In this document: positions 34,534 to 46,740 of the stretch, piece by piece
Layout of the letters: each line of letters starts with the position of its first letter
Position numbering within the stretch: the first letter of the stretch is position 1
Assembly: GCA_023678885.1 (NCBI GenBank)
Contig: CM042979.1
Location: 27,270,981 to 27,334,980, forward strand
From: Pogostemon cablin
Lineage: Eukaryota > Streptophyta > Magnoliopsida > Lamiales > Lamiaceae
Length of the DNA: 64,000 nucleotides
Direction of reading: 5' to 3'
Translations under genes and position numbers: made by a program
Notes under the pieces: generated by a model
Told to the model about the DNA's origin: nothing
Databases searched by the model: none
Seen by the model: only the letters and a program-made list of their open reading frames with translations

Positions 34534-36377
34534 CAATTAATGTTTACTTTTTTCATTTTGCTTTGTCTCAATTTAAGATTTACGTTTCCTTTTTTGCCAA
34601 GTTTGGCGCTTACAAAACAATTAATTATTCCATATAGGGCCCACACACTATACTAATACAACTACCCACTCCACATTAAATATTATTCCTCTCACCTCAC
34701 TATATATTAAAATATTATATCTCTTAATCTACGTGCAAAAAATAAACGTTAATGTTAACATGGGACGGAATGAGTATATATCAATATTCTTAAAATACTA
34801 CCCTCTTTGTCCATGTATACACTTTTTATTTTGAGGTGTCCCAAATATTTATACACTAAACATACACTATACATTTTACCCACATTTCACACTTTATTCA
34901 ACACTAGTACGAAATCCACGTGATATGCGGAATTATTGAGATATTACTTTTAAAATGAAATTATTATTATTATTATTATTGAAAAATTCTAAAGCTATAA
35001 ATTGTATTGATAAAAATATTATGTTCCATCCGTCTAATTGATATGTATCATTTGTTTTTTCACGTAAATTAAGGAGTATAATAATTTAATAAATATAAAT
35101 TTAATGATGTAATATTTTAATGAGTAGTGAACAGTTGTATTAGTTGTGTGTGAAAACCATGTATAGTGGATGGAGTAGTTACTGTTTTATGCGGATCTCA
35201 TCCCAAAAAAGGGAAATTGATACTATTTTTGTAACGAGACTATCAAAATGATAAAATAAATACATTTAAAATAATGACTTAGTATTCTGTGCATCCATCT
35301 GTATTAGTTTTATTCAATAATGTATATGTGTTTCTCAATAAATGCATTATTTTTTTAATAGATAATTATTAAGTTTTATATTTAATTTATCAATATAAAT
35401 TTTATTTTATTTTTTAATTGGAGCTCCATTTTATTAGTTTGTCCAGACCCTATAATCTCAGGTTAGCCCTCACATGATAGGAAAGGAAGTTTTCAACTTA
35501 AATTTGTGATTAAAAGATATAATCCTTTATTTTGAGTTTAGCCTTCTAAATTCAAATTTCTTGAAGTTTATTCCAACGTTCTTAAATTCGTAAATTTTAT
35601 TGAAGCCACTTCGAGATGAATATTTGAATTTCATCTTAACTTTCATTAATTAATATGTTTAAAACTCCAGTTTTTCGAGCTATATGACATATATATATAT
35701 ACTAAATGAAATTCAAACCTAAATTTCTTCTCAATTTATCTCATAATTCTTATACAGCTCATTAAGATCGTATTTGTATTGCATCTGGAAGAGCTCTTAG
35801 CATTTGAGGCCAGTTTTAGAGTTTGAATTTCATTTCAAATATAAATAGGAGTTTTAGTTTGTACTCTAATTATCAGTTATAGATTGAGATGATTAGAAAG
35901 AATACATTTTGAATGAATGAACCTATCTAGGGTTTTAAAGACATTCTATCTACTTTTCATGAGGTGATTAAAAAACTTTTTTGAACTTAGATATTTTATG
36001 AATTTACTCTAAATAAAAATGTGGACTCATATTTAAAATTAAAGTGGAAAAAGGAAAAAAAAAGAAATCCACCTAATTAGTTGTGCTTTATAACTCTTAT
36101 CATGTCATAATATAATTAAAAATCATTATATATACAACGTGCAAGAAACTTCAATCGTAGGTTTCATTATTTGACATTTATAATTTTGTACTTTCGTTTT
36201 GTTTATCATGGAAAGACGAGACATAATTCTGAATTGCATTAATTTCTACAATAGAACAGTACACCTTTATATCCATTTCATATACATTTATTAATAAAAA
36301 TGGGGTTAGCGAATTTTAATAATATTAATAATATTTAGCGAATTTATTAGTTTTTTAAAATTAACTTAATAGTGCAG

Positions 36378-36435
<58 letters not shown>

Positions 36436-38431
36436 CATTTATTAAAAAATATATATTTCATTCTAAACTTTAAAAGTAAATAATAAATTCATATGAACAA
36501 AATGTACACTAAACCATTTGAGTAAATTATACTTTTAATGACAAGGGTAAATAATTATACCTTGAATTAATTTATAAAAAAAAAAACATAAAAAAATTAA
36601 TAATGATAATCAAAAAATGAAAATGAAAGGCAAAGACGTGTGATACAATGTCATATTATAAGAACTTTCGTGAGACAAATAAAAAGTAATAATCTTTGTA
36701 ATAAAAGTGATATTCAATTGATGAAAAGTTATAAGAGTTCTAACTATTTTATGAACAAATTATAGTATAAATGAAAGTGATACTCCCTCCGTCCAAACAA
36801 AATTTTTTCTCCTTCTTTATAATTTACTAAGGAGGAGTCAAAACTTTGCTGGGCGAAGGAGTTAAAACTTTTTTGGGATGAAGGGAGCAACGTTTTAAAA
36901 GAAAAATGATAATATTTTTAATAAAAAATTATAACTAATTACACAAATTTAAAATAATCTCACCTTGATACAGTTTCACCCACACCAAATAAAAAAAAAC
37001 ATACCTCATCAGCGAAATATGGGGAGAGGAATGGGATATATAGATGAGAGCAAAGACTTGTGTGATATATTATTATGGAATAACTTTCGTGAAATGCATA
37101 ATATGTGATAAATAATTTTTATAATAAAAAAAGATATTCATTTGATTGAATCATTATAAACTATTTTATAAATAATTTATGCTCTAAAGGAAAAATAATA
37201 TCATTTTAAAAGAAACTTAATATTATTTTTAGTAAAAAAGAAACTTAATATCATTTTTAGTAAAAAATAATAACTAATTATAAAAGTGTAAAATAATTTT
37301 ACTGAGGGGCCGATCCTATCATAGGACTGGTTGAACACAAGTTATATATAGTTAGAATTAATTAGTAAATCAAGTTAAGTTGGGGTTGCGTCGACACAAT
37401 CCATAATTGGTGTCTTACTTTTCATTTTATACATTTTCACATTAGTAAATCAAGTTATATATAGTTAGAATTAATTAGTAAATCAAGTTATCATTTATGA
37501 TTAAAGCAAACATTTTCACATTAAATAAACGTAAATTATTGTTTTCATTAATAACGTAAATTAATTTGTCTACAGTTTATGTGTATTCGATTTTTTATTC
37601 TTTTAATCTTTAGTTACAATCCATAATAAGTGTCTTACTTTTCATTTTATACGTCCCACAATAAATGTCTTACTCCAAAAAATGAATTTTAATATTAATA
37701 AACAATTTAAAAAATTATCTTAATTTAAAAAAAATCACTCTCACATATTCTAACAGAGTACTTTGATTTATTACTTAAAAATATACTATAACACAGTCAA
37801 TAAGTTGATGAAAAAGGTAAATTTTCTTAAACTGTACCTACAAATAACTAGACAACAAATGGAGGGAGTAAACGATAAATTATTGTCTACAAAATTAGTA
37901 AATTGTATATTGATCAATATTGTTCATTTTTAAATTCCGGTATGTCATGTAATTTTATATATAAACGAACAATAGTTATTCATTCATAAAAATAATAATT
38001 AATCATTCCGAAGAATAAATATCTGATATAGCGTGTAATGGATTCACATGCGGTTCGGATCTCCTATTACTTACATTTTGATGTTACATTTCCTGTTATA
38101 AATCGTTGGATAATTGATACGTAAGATAAATTAATATATACCCTAACTATATTCTAACAATCAATCTTAAGGAGAAATGTTGAGATTTTACTCTCCCCAT
38201 ACGTGTCACTCAGATATAAAATCAAAATGTAACAGGACATCCAAGGTGATTCACATGGTAATACCGTACGTGTAACGGATTCACATGGTACAAGCTTTTC
38301 AAAGCATGCTTAATTAATTTCTAATTAAATTGGTGTGTGTATATATACAGTATATGCTTAGCATTCACTATAATTCACAACAAACATATGCAGAACAACG
38401 CATCCAAATTCAATTAAAAATATTTCAAGAA
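34531..38431. other. AT-rich intergenic sequence with worn MITEs
   Basis: No gene is seen. A (TA)n run occupies 36379-36432, and a 105-bp MITE with Stowaway-like ends occupies 36783-36887. Degraded Stowaway-like ends occur near 34770, 35030 and 37650-37870. A phrase 'ttatatatagttagaattaa' is duplicated at 37340 and 37455. The last ~100 bp before 38432 hold a TATA-like 'gtatatatacag' (38338-38350) that may be the old promoter of the UGT pseudogene. Confidence 0.5.
36783..36887. mobile_element. Short Stowaway-like MITE
   Basis: CTCCCTCCGTCC at the left and GGGATGAAGGGAG at the right are inverted. TA precedes the element but CA follows, so the duplication is imperfect. The body is only 105 bp. 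Confidence 0.55.
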
Positions 38432-38846
38432 ATGGATGCCCTCATTGTATAATCTTGCCACATCCCATTCAAAGCCATATAAATCCCATGATTCAATTGT
38501 CCAAGAGATTATCAAACAAGGGTGTTAATGTTACATTAGTTGCAACCAAGTACCTATACAGCACCATGCACGACATTTCACGTTCAATCCCTGTCGAAAC
38601 GATATCCGATGGTTTCGACGAAGGAGGTATGGATTTGGTGAACAAACTAGATGCCTACTTCGAAAGGTTCCGGCATGTTGGGTCCGAATCCTTGTCGGAG
38701 CTCCTCAAGAAACTGTCGGGTGGGCCCGTTGACTGTGTGATATACGATTCTATTCTCCCGTGGGGGCTAGACGTGGCCAAAACATTTGGGCTTTTGGGAG
38801 CTTTTTTTTCCCACAATCTTGTTTTGTAAACATAATTTGCTACAAC

Positions 38847-39292
38847 CACTACAAAAAAAATATTTTTAGCAACTGAATTAAACAACGGAATTCAATCCGT
38901 TAGTAATTAGCAATGGATTAGCAACAAAATGACATTTTTGTTTTAGCAACGGGAATGCCAACGGATTTATTCTCTATTTTAGCAACAGAATTCAATCCGT
39001 TGGTAATTACTAACGGATTACCAAGGGAATCATTATATAAATTACCAACATAATTATTAGCAACTAATTACCAACGGAATTATTTACCAACGAAATTGAT
39101 TTTTCGTTGCTAAAAATTTACCAACCACTAATTTATCAACAGAATTTTACCAACGGATTCCGTTGCTAATCCGTTGGTAAGCCAATTTAACAATGGAATT
39201 AAGGCTTTTAGCAACGGAATATTCCGTTGTTAAAAAATAGTTTTTTTTATAGTGAACGTGTTCCGTTGTTAAAAAACAGTTTTTTTGTAGTG
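38847..39292. mobile_element. CACTA-type MITE in UGT exon 1
   Basis: The ends are CACTACAAAAAAAA and TTTTTTTGTAGTG, with a 3-bp duplication AAC (38844-38846 and 39293-39295). CACTA ends plus 3-bp duplications define the superfamily (EnSpm). The interior consists of inverted 'aacggaattcaatccgttagtaa' units. The right end appears twice, 39 bp apart, with a copy of the host flank 'aacgtgt' between. Confidence 0.88.
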
Positions 39293-39502
39293 AACGTGTG
39301 TAAGAAGCATCTAGAAGTTCCACTTTTGGATGATGAGATGATCATGGTTCCTGGATTGCCACCATTGGAGATCTCTGACATGCCTTCTTTTGTTTGTGAT
39401 CAAGACAAACATCCATGGGGGTTCCAACTGCTTGTGAATCAGTTTCAGAATGACGAGGAAGCTGATGTGTTTGTCAACTCCTTTTGTGAATTGGAGGAAG
39501 AG

Positions 39503-40266
39503 GTACATATATGTGTATATATAGTTTTCATTAAGAACGATCTAAATTAATAGATACTCTCTTATCTTCGTCCACTCAAAACGTATATATTTATCTATTT
39601 TTGCTTGTTATTGCTGGGTGGTGTGAGAATTTATGAGTTTTTTTTAGAGTGACTCGCTTAAATATTAAACGATTTATTTCTCTATCAGCTTAAACTTTTA
39701 GAGGAGGTGGTCATTTAACATGGTATCAAAATCAATGGTTAACAAAGATCCAGGGTTCGAATCTCACCGCCACCCATTTATAAGAAAATTCCACATGCTA
39801 GGCCTGAGGCAAAAATCCCCGCCTGCATGTGAGGGGGCGTGTTAGAGTAACTAGTTAAATATTAAACGATTTATCTCTTTATCAGCCTCATCTATTTGAG
39901 GTAGTCATTTAACATTTTTTGCGTACCTTATAAGTTGCTACAGAGTAGTACTAATTATCAGTTAAACTATTTTTCATTGCACAATTAACACCAGCTTTCT
40001 AATTTATTTTTTAACGAAAAAAAATTATTATGAGTATTAGTACTAGTTCAAAAGTTAGAGGATACTAAAAATCTTTTCCGTGCATTATTTTGTGTACCAC
40101 ATGTTATATGATTAACATATATAAAAGGAAAAAAAATTCATCCATTATCATAGGGATGTTTTTTAGGGTATAATTTCTCTCTCCTATCTGTCATTCATCC
40201 ATCTCCTATCTGTCATTCATCCATCGCTAATTTTCTAGTACTAATCTTTCGTGTAAACAATGTCAG
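39503..40266 (+). other. Intron of the UGT pseudogene
   Basis: The intron is 764 bp with GT at its start and AG at its end, and phase 0 joins ELEEE to the DWLAR segment. It contains a TRIM element at 39642-39914. The remaining part is AT-rich. Confidence 0.75.
39642..39914 (+). mobile_element. TRIM-like miniature LTR retrotransposon
   Basis: Two direct repeats of about 75-79 bp (39642-39720 and 39840-39914) share the aaatattaaacgatttat, ctatcag and gtcatttaaca phrases. Directly after the first comes TGGTATCAAAATC, close to the tRNA-iMet primer site TGGTATCAGAGC. Directly before the second comes the purine-rich TGTGAGGGGGCG. The second repeat starts TGTTAGAG and ends ACA. There is no coding capacity, as in TRIMs. 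T-runs on both sides leave the target duplication uncertain (possibly TTTTT). Confidence 0.7.
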
Positions 40267-41112
40267 ACACGTGATTGGCTAGCAAGATACGTACGAGTGA
40301 AGACGATCGGACCAACCATACCATCAATGTACTTAGACAAGAGGGTGGCCAAAGACACACAGTACGGTCTAAGCATCTTTAAACCCGTCGATACTTGCTT
40401 ACAATGGCTCGACCAACGCGCGGCTAGATCCGTCGTTTACGTCTCGTTTGGCAGCTTGGCAATGTTAGATGCTAACCAAATGGAGGAATTCGCCATAACC
40501 CTTAAGATGAGCAATTACTACTTCTTATGGGTGGTGAGAACCTCCGAGCAATCCAAAATTCCTAAAGATTTTGCACAAGAGACCTCGGAGAAAGGACTAA
40601 TTGGTGGATGGAACTCGACTCTTGAGGCTTTGAGCTTAGGGGTCCCTATGGTGGCAGTGCCATGGTGGAGTGACCAACCTACCAATGCTAAGTGTGTGAT
40701 GGATGTGTGGAAGACGGGGATTAGGGCTCGTTTGGGAGAGAATAATATTGTGAGACACGAAGAAATTTTACGTTGTTTGAAACTTGTTATGGAGGAAGAG
40801 GGAGGAGAAGAGATACGGAGTAATGCAAGAAAATGGAAAAGGATGAGCATAGAAGCTATGGATGAAGGAGGAAGTTCTGATAGAAACATTCAAGAATTTG
40901 TCTCTAATATTCTTATGTCTAGGTCTACAAAATAATATATATAATTAAAGTGGAAGGGGATTGTAGTGTGTTATGTTCCAAACACACTAGATATCTAATA
41001 TATTGCTTGTTTTTAATTTGTCTTCTGTCGGGTGTTCCACTCTTTAAATATATTATTATTATTATCATTATTATTATTATTATTATTATTTAATTAATTA
41101 CTTCCATTAATA

Positions 41113-41273
41113 CTCCCTCCGACCACTTACAAGATATCTATTTGCTTTTGCACGCGAATTAGGAAGTATTATTATTATATGTGTAGTGCGTAGTTGTATT
41201 GGAGAGATGTGGTGAGCATGTGTTGGTCCTTTTTACTAAAAAATATAAATTAATACCTTGTAAATGATCGGAG
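41113..41273. mobile_element. Worn Stowaway-like MITE
   Basis: The left end CTCCCTCCGACC is clear. The right end ('gatcgga') is degraded. The internal 'ttaggaagtattattattat...gtgtagtgcgtagttgtatt' matches other Stowaway copies. Confidence 0.5.
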
Positions 41274-41450
41274 AAAATAATATACTCTATTCGTCCTGCT
41301 AATGTTATTACATTTATTCATTTTGGATGCCCCATTAATGTTTTTATATTTTTATTTTTGGATAAATAAGACCCACACAAAATAATAAATATATTTTTAT
41401 GAGACTCATAAAAAATTGTATACTCACTTTACATTATTGAAAATATAATA

Positions 41451-41677
41451 CTCCCTCCGTCCCATCGTAAGAGGGTCATTTACTTTTTTGCACGTAGATT
41501 AAGGAGTATTATTATTTAATGTGTAGTGGGTAGTTGTATTAGTGGGAATGTGGGTCCCATATATTAATTGTATTGGAGGGAGTGTGTGGGTTCCATGTGT
41601 GTAAAAAAGGAAAGGAGGATCTTTGAGTGGGACGACCAAAATGGAAAAATGACCCTCTTAAGCTGGGACGGAGGGAG
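41451..41677. mobile_element. Stowaway-type MITE
   Basis: CTCCCTCCGTCCC and GGGACGGAGGGAG with TA on both sides. It is the near twin of the copy at 2615-2841. Confidence 0.88.
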
Positions 41678-41824
41678 TATCTCTCAACCCATTACAAATT
41701 AAAATATGAGAGGGTTGAAAAAACACCCTAATTTTACACTTCAATATCTTTACTAACAACAAATACTTTTTTTCAATTTTGACTAAATGTCACTTTTTGG
41801 ACTTTAATATCTCCACTATTAAAT

Positions 41825-42973
41825 CACTGCTAGAAAAATAGGGTATTATGATATTTATAAGTGTCATATAAGAATAATTAATAATGCATTTAACTTAATA
41901 AGACATTTCTATAAAGTGCATTCTAATACAATGTATTAATAGGTAGCAAACTATTAATACACTTTTATATTTCATTATATAACACTTTAAACTACACTTA
42001 GATAATTATTAATTTAATTAATAAATAAATTAATTTCGTTTAATTTCCATTAATTTAATAATAACAATTTTTTTTTAAAAAAAATTTATAACTTGATTCG
42101 CTTCCCAGGAGTTTTGAACTCAAATTGATTACAGTTTTTATTATACACTAGCAAGATGATCCATACTTAAAACTTATCAAAAAATTTTCCATTTTAGTTT
42201 ATATGTAATTCTTTTCTGGTTGGTCTTTGCTTTTATTTTTATTTTAATTTTTATTTCGTCTTTGTTTATATTTTGATTTTGATTTTATTTTTATTTTTAA
42301 TTTAACTTTAATAATCAAGTAAATATATAAATAATAAAATTAATTGATTATATTTAAAATTATGATTAATTTTTCAGTTATTTTTATTTTACTAATTTAT
42401 TCTTAATTAATATACTCAACGTATATTATATAAAAAATATATATTTTAAAAATTATAAATTAATAATGAAATTATACTACTGTATTCATTTACGTATTAA
42501 TTTTAATAAGAAGTTTTATAACTATAGTATTATTATGTTTAATATATCATTCAATTTTTAATATTAATAATTATTTATGTTATAAATTTATTTTTATTAT
42601 TATATAATATTAAACAAAATTCATTAAATAAAATTATTTGTATCTATTATATAATTTTTTTATTATTATATGTTTTATTTAATTTGATTACATTTAAAAC
42701 ATATTATTATTAAAATAAATATAAAAAGTTATTAACACACTTTGAGCAATGTATTAATAAAGTTATATTAATACATTTATTAGATAGTGTATTAATAGAT
42801 AATATAATAGAGTAGTTAATAGTATTCTATTAATATATTTTTTGGGTAATGTATTAATAGATATTATTATAATTATGTAGTTATAGAATTAATGTATTAT
42901 TAGAATAGCTATCAATACATTTCAAACAAAGTATATTAAAATTAGTGTAATAATAGGCCTTTTTCTAGTAGTG
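41825..42973. mobile_element. CACTA-type non-autonomous element, AT-rich
   Basis: The left end CACTGCTAGAAAAATAGG and the right end CCTTTTTCTAGTAGTG are inverted and match the CACTA pattern. The 3-bp flanks (AAT and ACT) differ at one base, so the duplication has decayed. The 1.15-kb interior is extremely AT-rich with repeated 'gtattaatagatattat' phrases in both halves and no transposase. Confidence 0.7.
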
Positions 42974-43009
42974 ACTTATAATGCCCAATTTGTCTCTGTA
43001 CGTGTATAG

Positions 43010-43300
43010 GTGCGTGTAGGTTTGGATATAGGTATTAATGTAAGTTCAGATATAGGTACAGATGTCGGTTCCGATGTCGGTACGAATCCCATTTCAATTC
43101 CAATGTATGTAAGGATGTAGGTTTCGATATAGGTACAGATGTCAGTTTCGATGTAAGTACGGATCTCGTGTCGGTTCCAACGTAGATATGGATGTAGATT
43201 TCGATGTAGGAACGAATGTAGGTTTCGATGTAGGTACGGATGTTGGTTCCGATGTAGGAAAGGATCTCGTTTAGGTTTTGATGTAGGTTTCGACAGGTGG
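43010..43300. repeat. Minisatellite of 'gatgtaggt' units
   Basis: Units of about 18-24 bp of the kind 'ttcgatgtaggtacggatgt' recur at least ten times with variation. The 108-codon minus-strand frame (43035-43361) is open because the unit is short and stop-poor in that frame. I do not call it a gene. Confidence 0.75.
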
Positions 43301-43360
43301 GGCGGTCGGAGAGGCTGCGACGGTGGCGGTCCGACGATGGTGATTTGCTCCTTATATCCA

Positions 43361-46033
43361 ACTTTTCCCCTTTAAAGGTATTTTGGTTGTTATGGGTACC
43401 ATTTGCTTAAAAAATAAATATAATAAAAAAGTATTGGCATTGATTTTTGACAATTACATTTTGGTTAATTTTAACTATTGACACTTAAATATTATATTAG
43501 TTAATCTTCATGCAAATAGTAAACATAATAATATTAAGAGGACAGAGGTGGTAATAATATTAAGAGGACAGAGGTGGTATGTGGTAGTTCATAATTTATT
43601 TTACCCTTCAATTTATGATACATGTGGTTTAGTCTCGTATACTAAGGAATAATAGAGTTTGATCCCTTACTTTGAGCTCGTCAATTAAAATAATACCGAG
43701 TTTGAGCTAGAACGGTTATTTTTGTTAAGTCTCGTTACAATGGAAACAAAATATTCAATTTTGGCAGGATTTAACAATGGAGTGTTGTTGGGTCACGTGA
43801 GCTCCATTGTTAGTATTTAGTAGAGTTGAATTAATTCGAAGTCCAATCTTGTTTACTTCATGATCAAACTTTAATTTAAATATTAAATAAGTCCAAGGCC
43901 CAATCTTGTTTACTTATATCATACTTTAGTTTAAATATTGAATATCTTCAAGGTCCAATTGTCTGTTTCATGAGCAAACTTTAATTTATTTAAAAATTAA
44001 ATAGATTTCAAGGTCCCAATACCAAGTTTAAGGACTCAGGTACGCTTGTATGGCGCTTAGAAAGATTCCCCAAGTTTACATTGAATCCAATTCTAAAATT
44101 ATTATTGAAGATATATTTTTATGCAATTCTTAGTTGACCCGTGTCAATAATAACTCTGGACAAAGCAGGTTGCAAGTTAATTTGTTGAATTGCATGATAT
44201 GTCTCAATTTTATTGGGTTCTTCATTAAGGCAACCTCTCTTTCCACCACCGCAAATGTCAGAGTCCCATCCATCCCATCATCGCTTGCTTGCTAGAAGGA
44301 GAACAAGAGTGTACAGTACAGCACTGCGACATATTGAATATGTGGCGCTGACTAATTGGCACATGTGCATACTATTTTAATGGTGCTCAATTAGGGTTAG
44401 GGTGGAGTTTGCATCGTAGTCATCATTTAAAGACTAAGTTATGGGCGATAAAACCGGAGCTGTAGAACCCAGATTTGTCTAGTCACTACTTGTGAAGGTG
44501 TATATTAATCACCATTTTAAATTCCGGATTTGTCTTTAAGTTAAAATAATCATAAATTGGATTTATTAGTAGGTTAAGAACTATTTTGAGGGTTCGATCA
44601 TTTGACTTGAATAGACGTGCGCTACAATTAATCTCTTACACTTGAAAGTGAAATCATATTTCTTTAGGAAAATTAATGAACACAAGAGTACTTAAATCAC
44701 TCTTTGTGAATCAAGTCCCGTGTCTAGTATATGACTCGTTGGAGTAGTCACTGAGTCGCTGGGCTGTGGCTCTGGCCTCATATGGGCGCTTAGGTGCTGG
44801 CTTGATTAAATATAATTTCCAATCAAAATAAAGGCTTAATTATAAATAGACTGACTTATATGATCTTTAATTTTTAATAAAATAAAGATACGGTTATTAA
44901 CTTATTCCAATGAAAATAAATAAAAGGTATGGTTGAACGAAAATTTAAATGAGAAGCCTATTTCATTCTATCATAAAAAAAAAAGAGGGGTTACATGAAT
45001 AAGAGGTATAATTGAACAAAAATATAGATGAGAGGCTTAAACACCATCCCCACCGGGGCTGCAAAAGGAAGATGCACCCCCATTTTCTCCCTCCAACCAT
45101 TGCTCCAAATTTGTCTGCAATTTGAAGAATTCCACTGCTGAAAAATTCATCAGCTACAATGTTGGCTTCAAAACAAAAAATGTTTAATGAAAATATATAT
45201 TTCTAATTTTTTGTATATTAATATGTAAACTTTCATTTACATTGACTCAAAATAAATTATAATTTAAAAATATTTATAAATTATTAATAAGTGGAAAAAC
45301 TTTAAATTTAAATATTAAAAATAGAGATTAAATTGCATATTAATTTAAGTGTTGTATTAATTTTGTGTTTACATGAATTGTAATGTAATTTTAATGGATT
45401 GTGTTATTTTAATTTTATGCATGTTAATATTTTTATTATATTACCTTTGTATTTAAAAAAATAAAAAAAACACTTAGGTTTTAAAAATAACTAAAAAGAA
45501 TAATAAAAAAGAATATTATTATTTTAATTTTGAAATATAAAATAAAATTAAGCAAACGGTGGATATAACTATTGAGTTAGGGCATTTTAAAGTTAAATAT
45601 GTGCTTATTTAATAAATTATTGTAGTTTTTTTTATTTAATAAAATATTGGAAAGCAGAAGTGCCACAGAAGTGGCGCTTTTGCAAGATTTCTGTTTTGAA
45701 TGGTTTTCATCCACCCCGTCAAATCAGACTTATATATTTTTTATATTTAAAATTATTTTAAGTGTTTATATATAAATAATGATTTAATATATTATTTATT
45801 ATTATAAATAATCTTAAAATATATGATGTAATGTACTCTTAGTAAATTCTTCATTCCTACGCAACACACATATTACCATACACTTTATTTATTACTGAAA
45901 AAATATTAAAATACCCTATAAGTCAATAAAGTAAAAATAAATTTTCTCAAATAATGTGTAATAATAAACGTGAGCATGTTTGCGAGACGGTAGAAGTATA
46001 TTTTTATGTACAAGACCAATCATATGTCCAAGA
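43361..46033. other. AT-rich intergenic sequence
   Basis: No supported gene is seen. A perfect short tandem duplication ('gtaataatattaagaggaca') lies at 43518-43575. The block around 45030-45720 begins with a GC-richer 'accatccccaccggggctgc' and ends in 'gccacagaagtggcgctttt', which could be the two ends of a further MITE, but I could not align its termini. Confidence 0.4.
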
Positions 46034-46263
46034 CCAATCCACTCCGTCCGCTGGAAAGAGAAATATTTATTTTTTGCATTTAGATTAAAGAGTATTATTA
46101 TTTAATGTATAGTGAGTAGTTGTAGTAGTGGGTGTGTAGGCCCCATATTTTAATTGTATTAGTGAGTATGTGTGGATCTCATGTATGTATAAAAGGAAAT
46201 AAAACTCTTTTGGGGGAAGATGCCCAAAATAGCAAATATGTCCCTTACCGGCTGAAGAGAGAG
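46034..46263. mobile_element. Worn Stowaway-like MITE
   Basis: The left end cactccgtccgctgg and the right end ccggctgaagagagag are degraded Stowaway ends. The internal 'attaaagagtattattattt', 'gtgagtagttgtag' and 'ggccccatattttaattgta' phrases match the copies at 2615 and 41451. Confidence 0.6.
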
Positions 46264-46303
46264 TAATATATTAAAGCAATTTGACTTGAAAATGTATGGG
46301 AGG

Positions 46304-46740
46304 ATTACTACTAGGTACACTAAAAATTTTTTAATTATTATGAGATACAAATATACAAAAATATTACTACTAACTACATAAATATATAGTGATATTCCAA
46401 TATTACCCTTACAATATATTGCACATAAATGTTTGTGTGCAGCAAAAGTTCGTGTACGGTAAAAAAAGTGTGCAGTAAAAAAATGTATGCAGCAAAAAAG
46501 TGTGATGGTCCGGCGGAGGTCCGGTGATCGGCCGACGGTGGTCCGGCAATTTTCTGGAGATCGGCCGGAGCGGTCCGACGGTGGGTGAGGGTTTAGGGTT
46601 TGTAGTTTAAAAGTGTATGAGTTTAGGGTTATATTTGATATTTTACTTTAATATTTTGTATGTGAGAGTAATTTTTTAAAATCAATGTATCTCATAGTAA
46701 TTATGGGTACAAAGTGTGTACATATGAGTAAGGTAGTTAC
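46304..46740. mobile_element. MITE-like element with GC-rich core, second copy
   Basis: This is the reverse-complement relative of 10149-10588. The left end ATTACTACTAGGTACAC and the order of the arms match, and the core (46504-46590) is again a patch of 'ggtccggcgg'-type repeats. The right end is worn. Confidence 0.6.

Larger units (their letters stand above)
38432..40935 (+). pseudogene. UDP-glycosyltransferase pseudogene (UGT74-like)
   Basis: Intact enzymes of this type move glucose from UDP-glucose to small acceptors in the cytosol. Exon 1 begins at ATG 38432 and shows SHINPMIQLSKRL and DCVIYDSILPWGLDVAKTFG, then PGLPPLEISDMPSFV, and ends at a GT at 39503. Exon 2 starts at 40267 after AG and shows KTIGPTIPSMYLDKR, VVYVSFGSLA, and GGWNSTLEALSLGVPM. 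Four lesions are visible. A one-base loss near 38449 puts a stop at codon 7. A frameshift lies in the poly-T at 38804-38811. A CACTA MITE interrupts exon 1. An in-frame deletion before GGWNS (near 40605) removes the first half of the PSPG box, including the WCPQ and THC parts that bind the sugar donor. A TRIM lies in the intron. Frame and splice phase are otherwise preserved. Confidence 0.9.

Noticed and set aside
34425..34656. Frames encoding YIYIYI runs on both strands
   Set aside because: They are the translation of the (AT)n microsatellite.
40518..40889. 123-codon minus-strand frame
   Set aside because: Antisense shadow of UGT exon 2.
44010..44330. Possible RNase H-like piece of a LINE
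   Set aside because: A few hydrophobic and acidic residues fit, but there is no conserved motif and the frame is broken at once.
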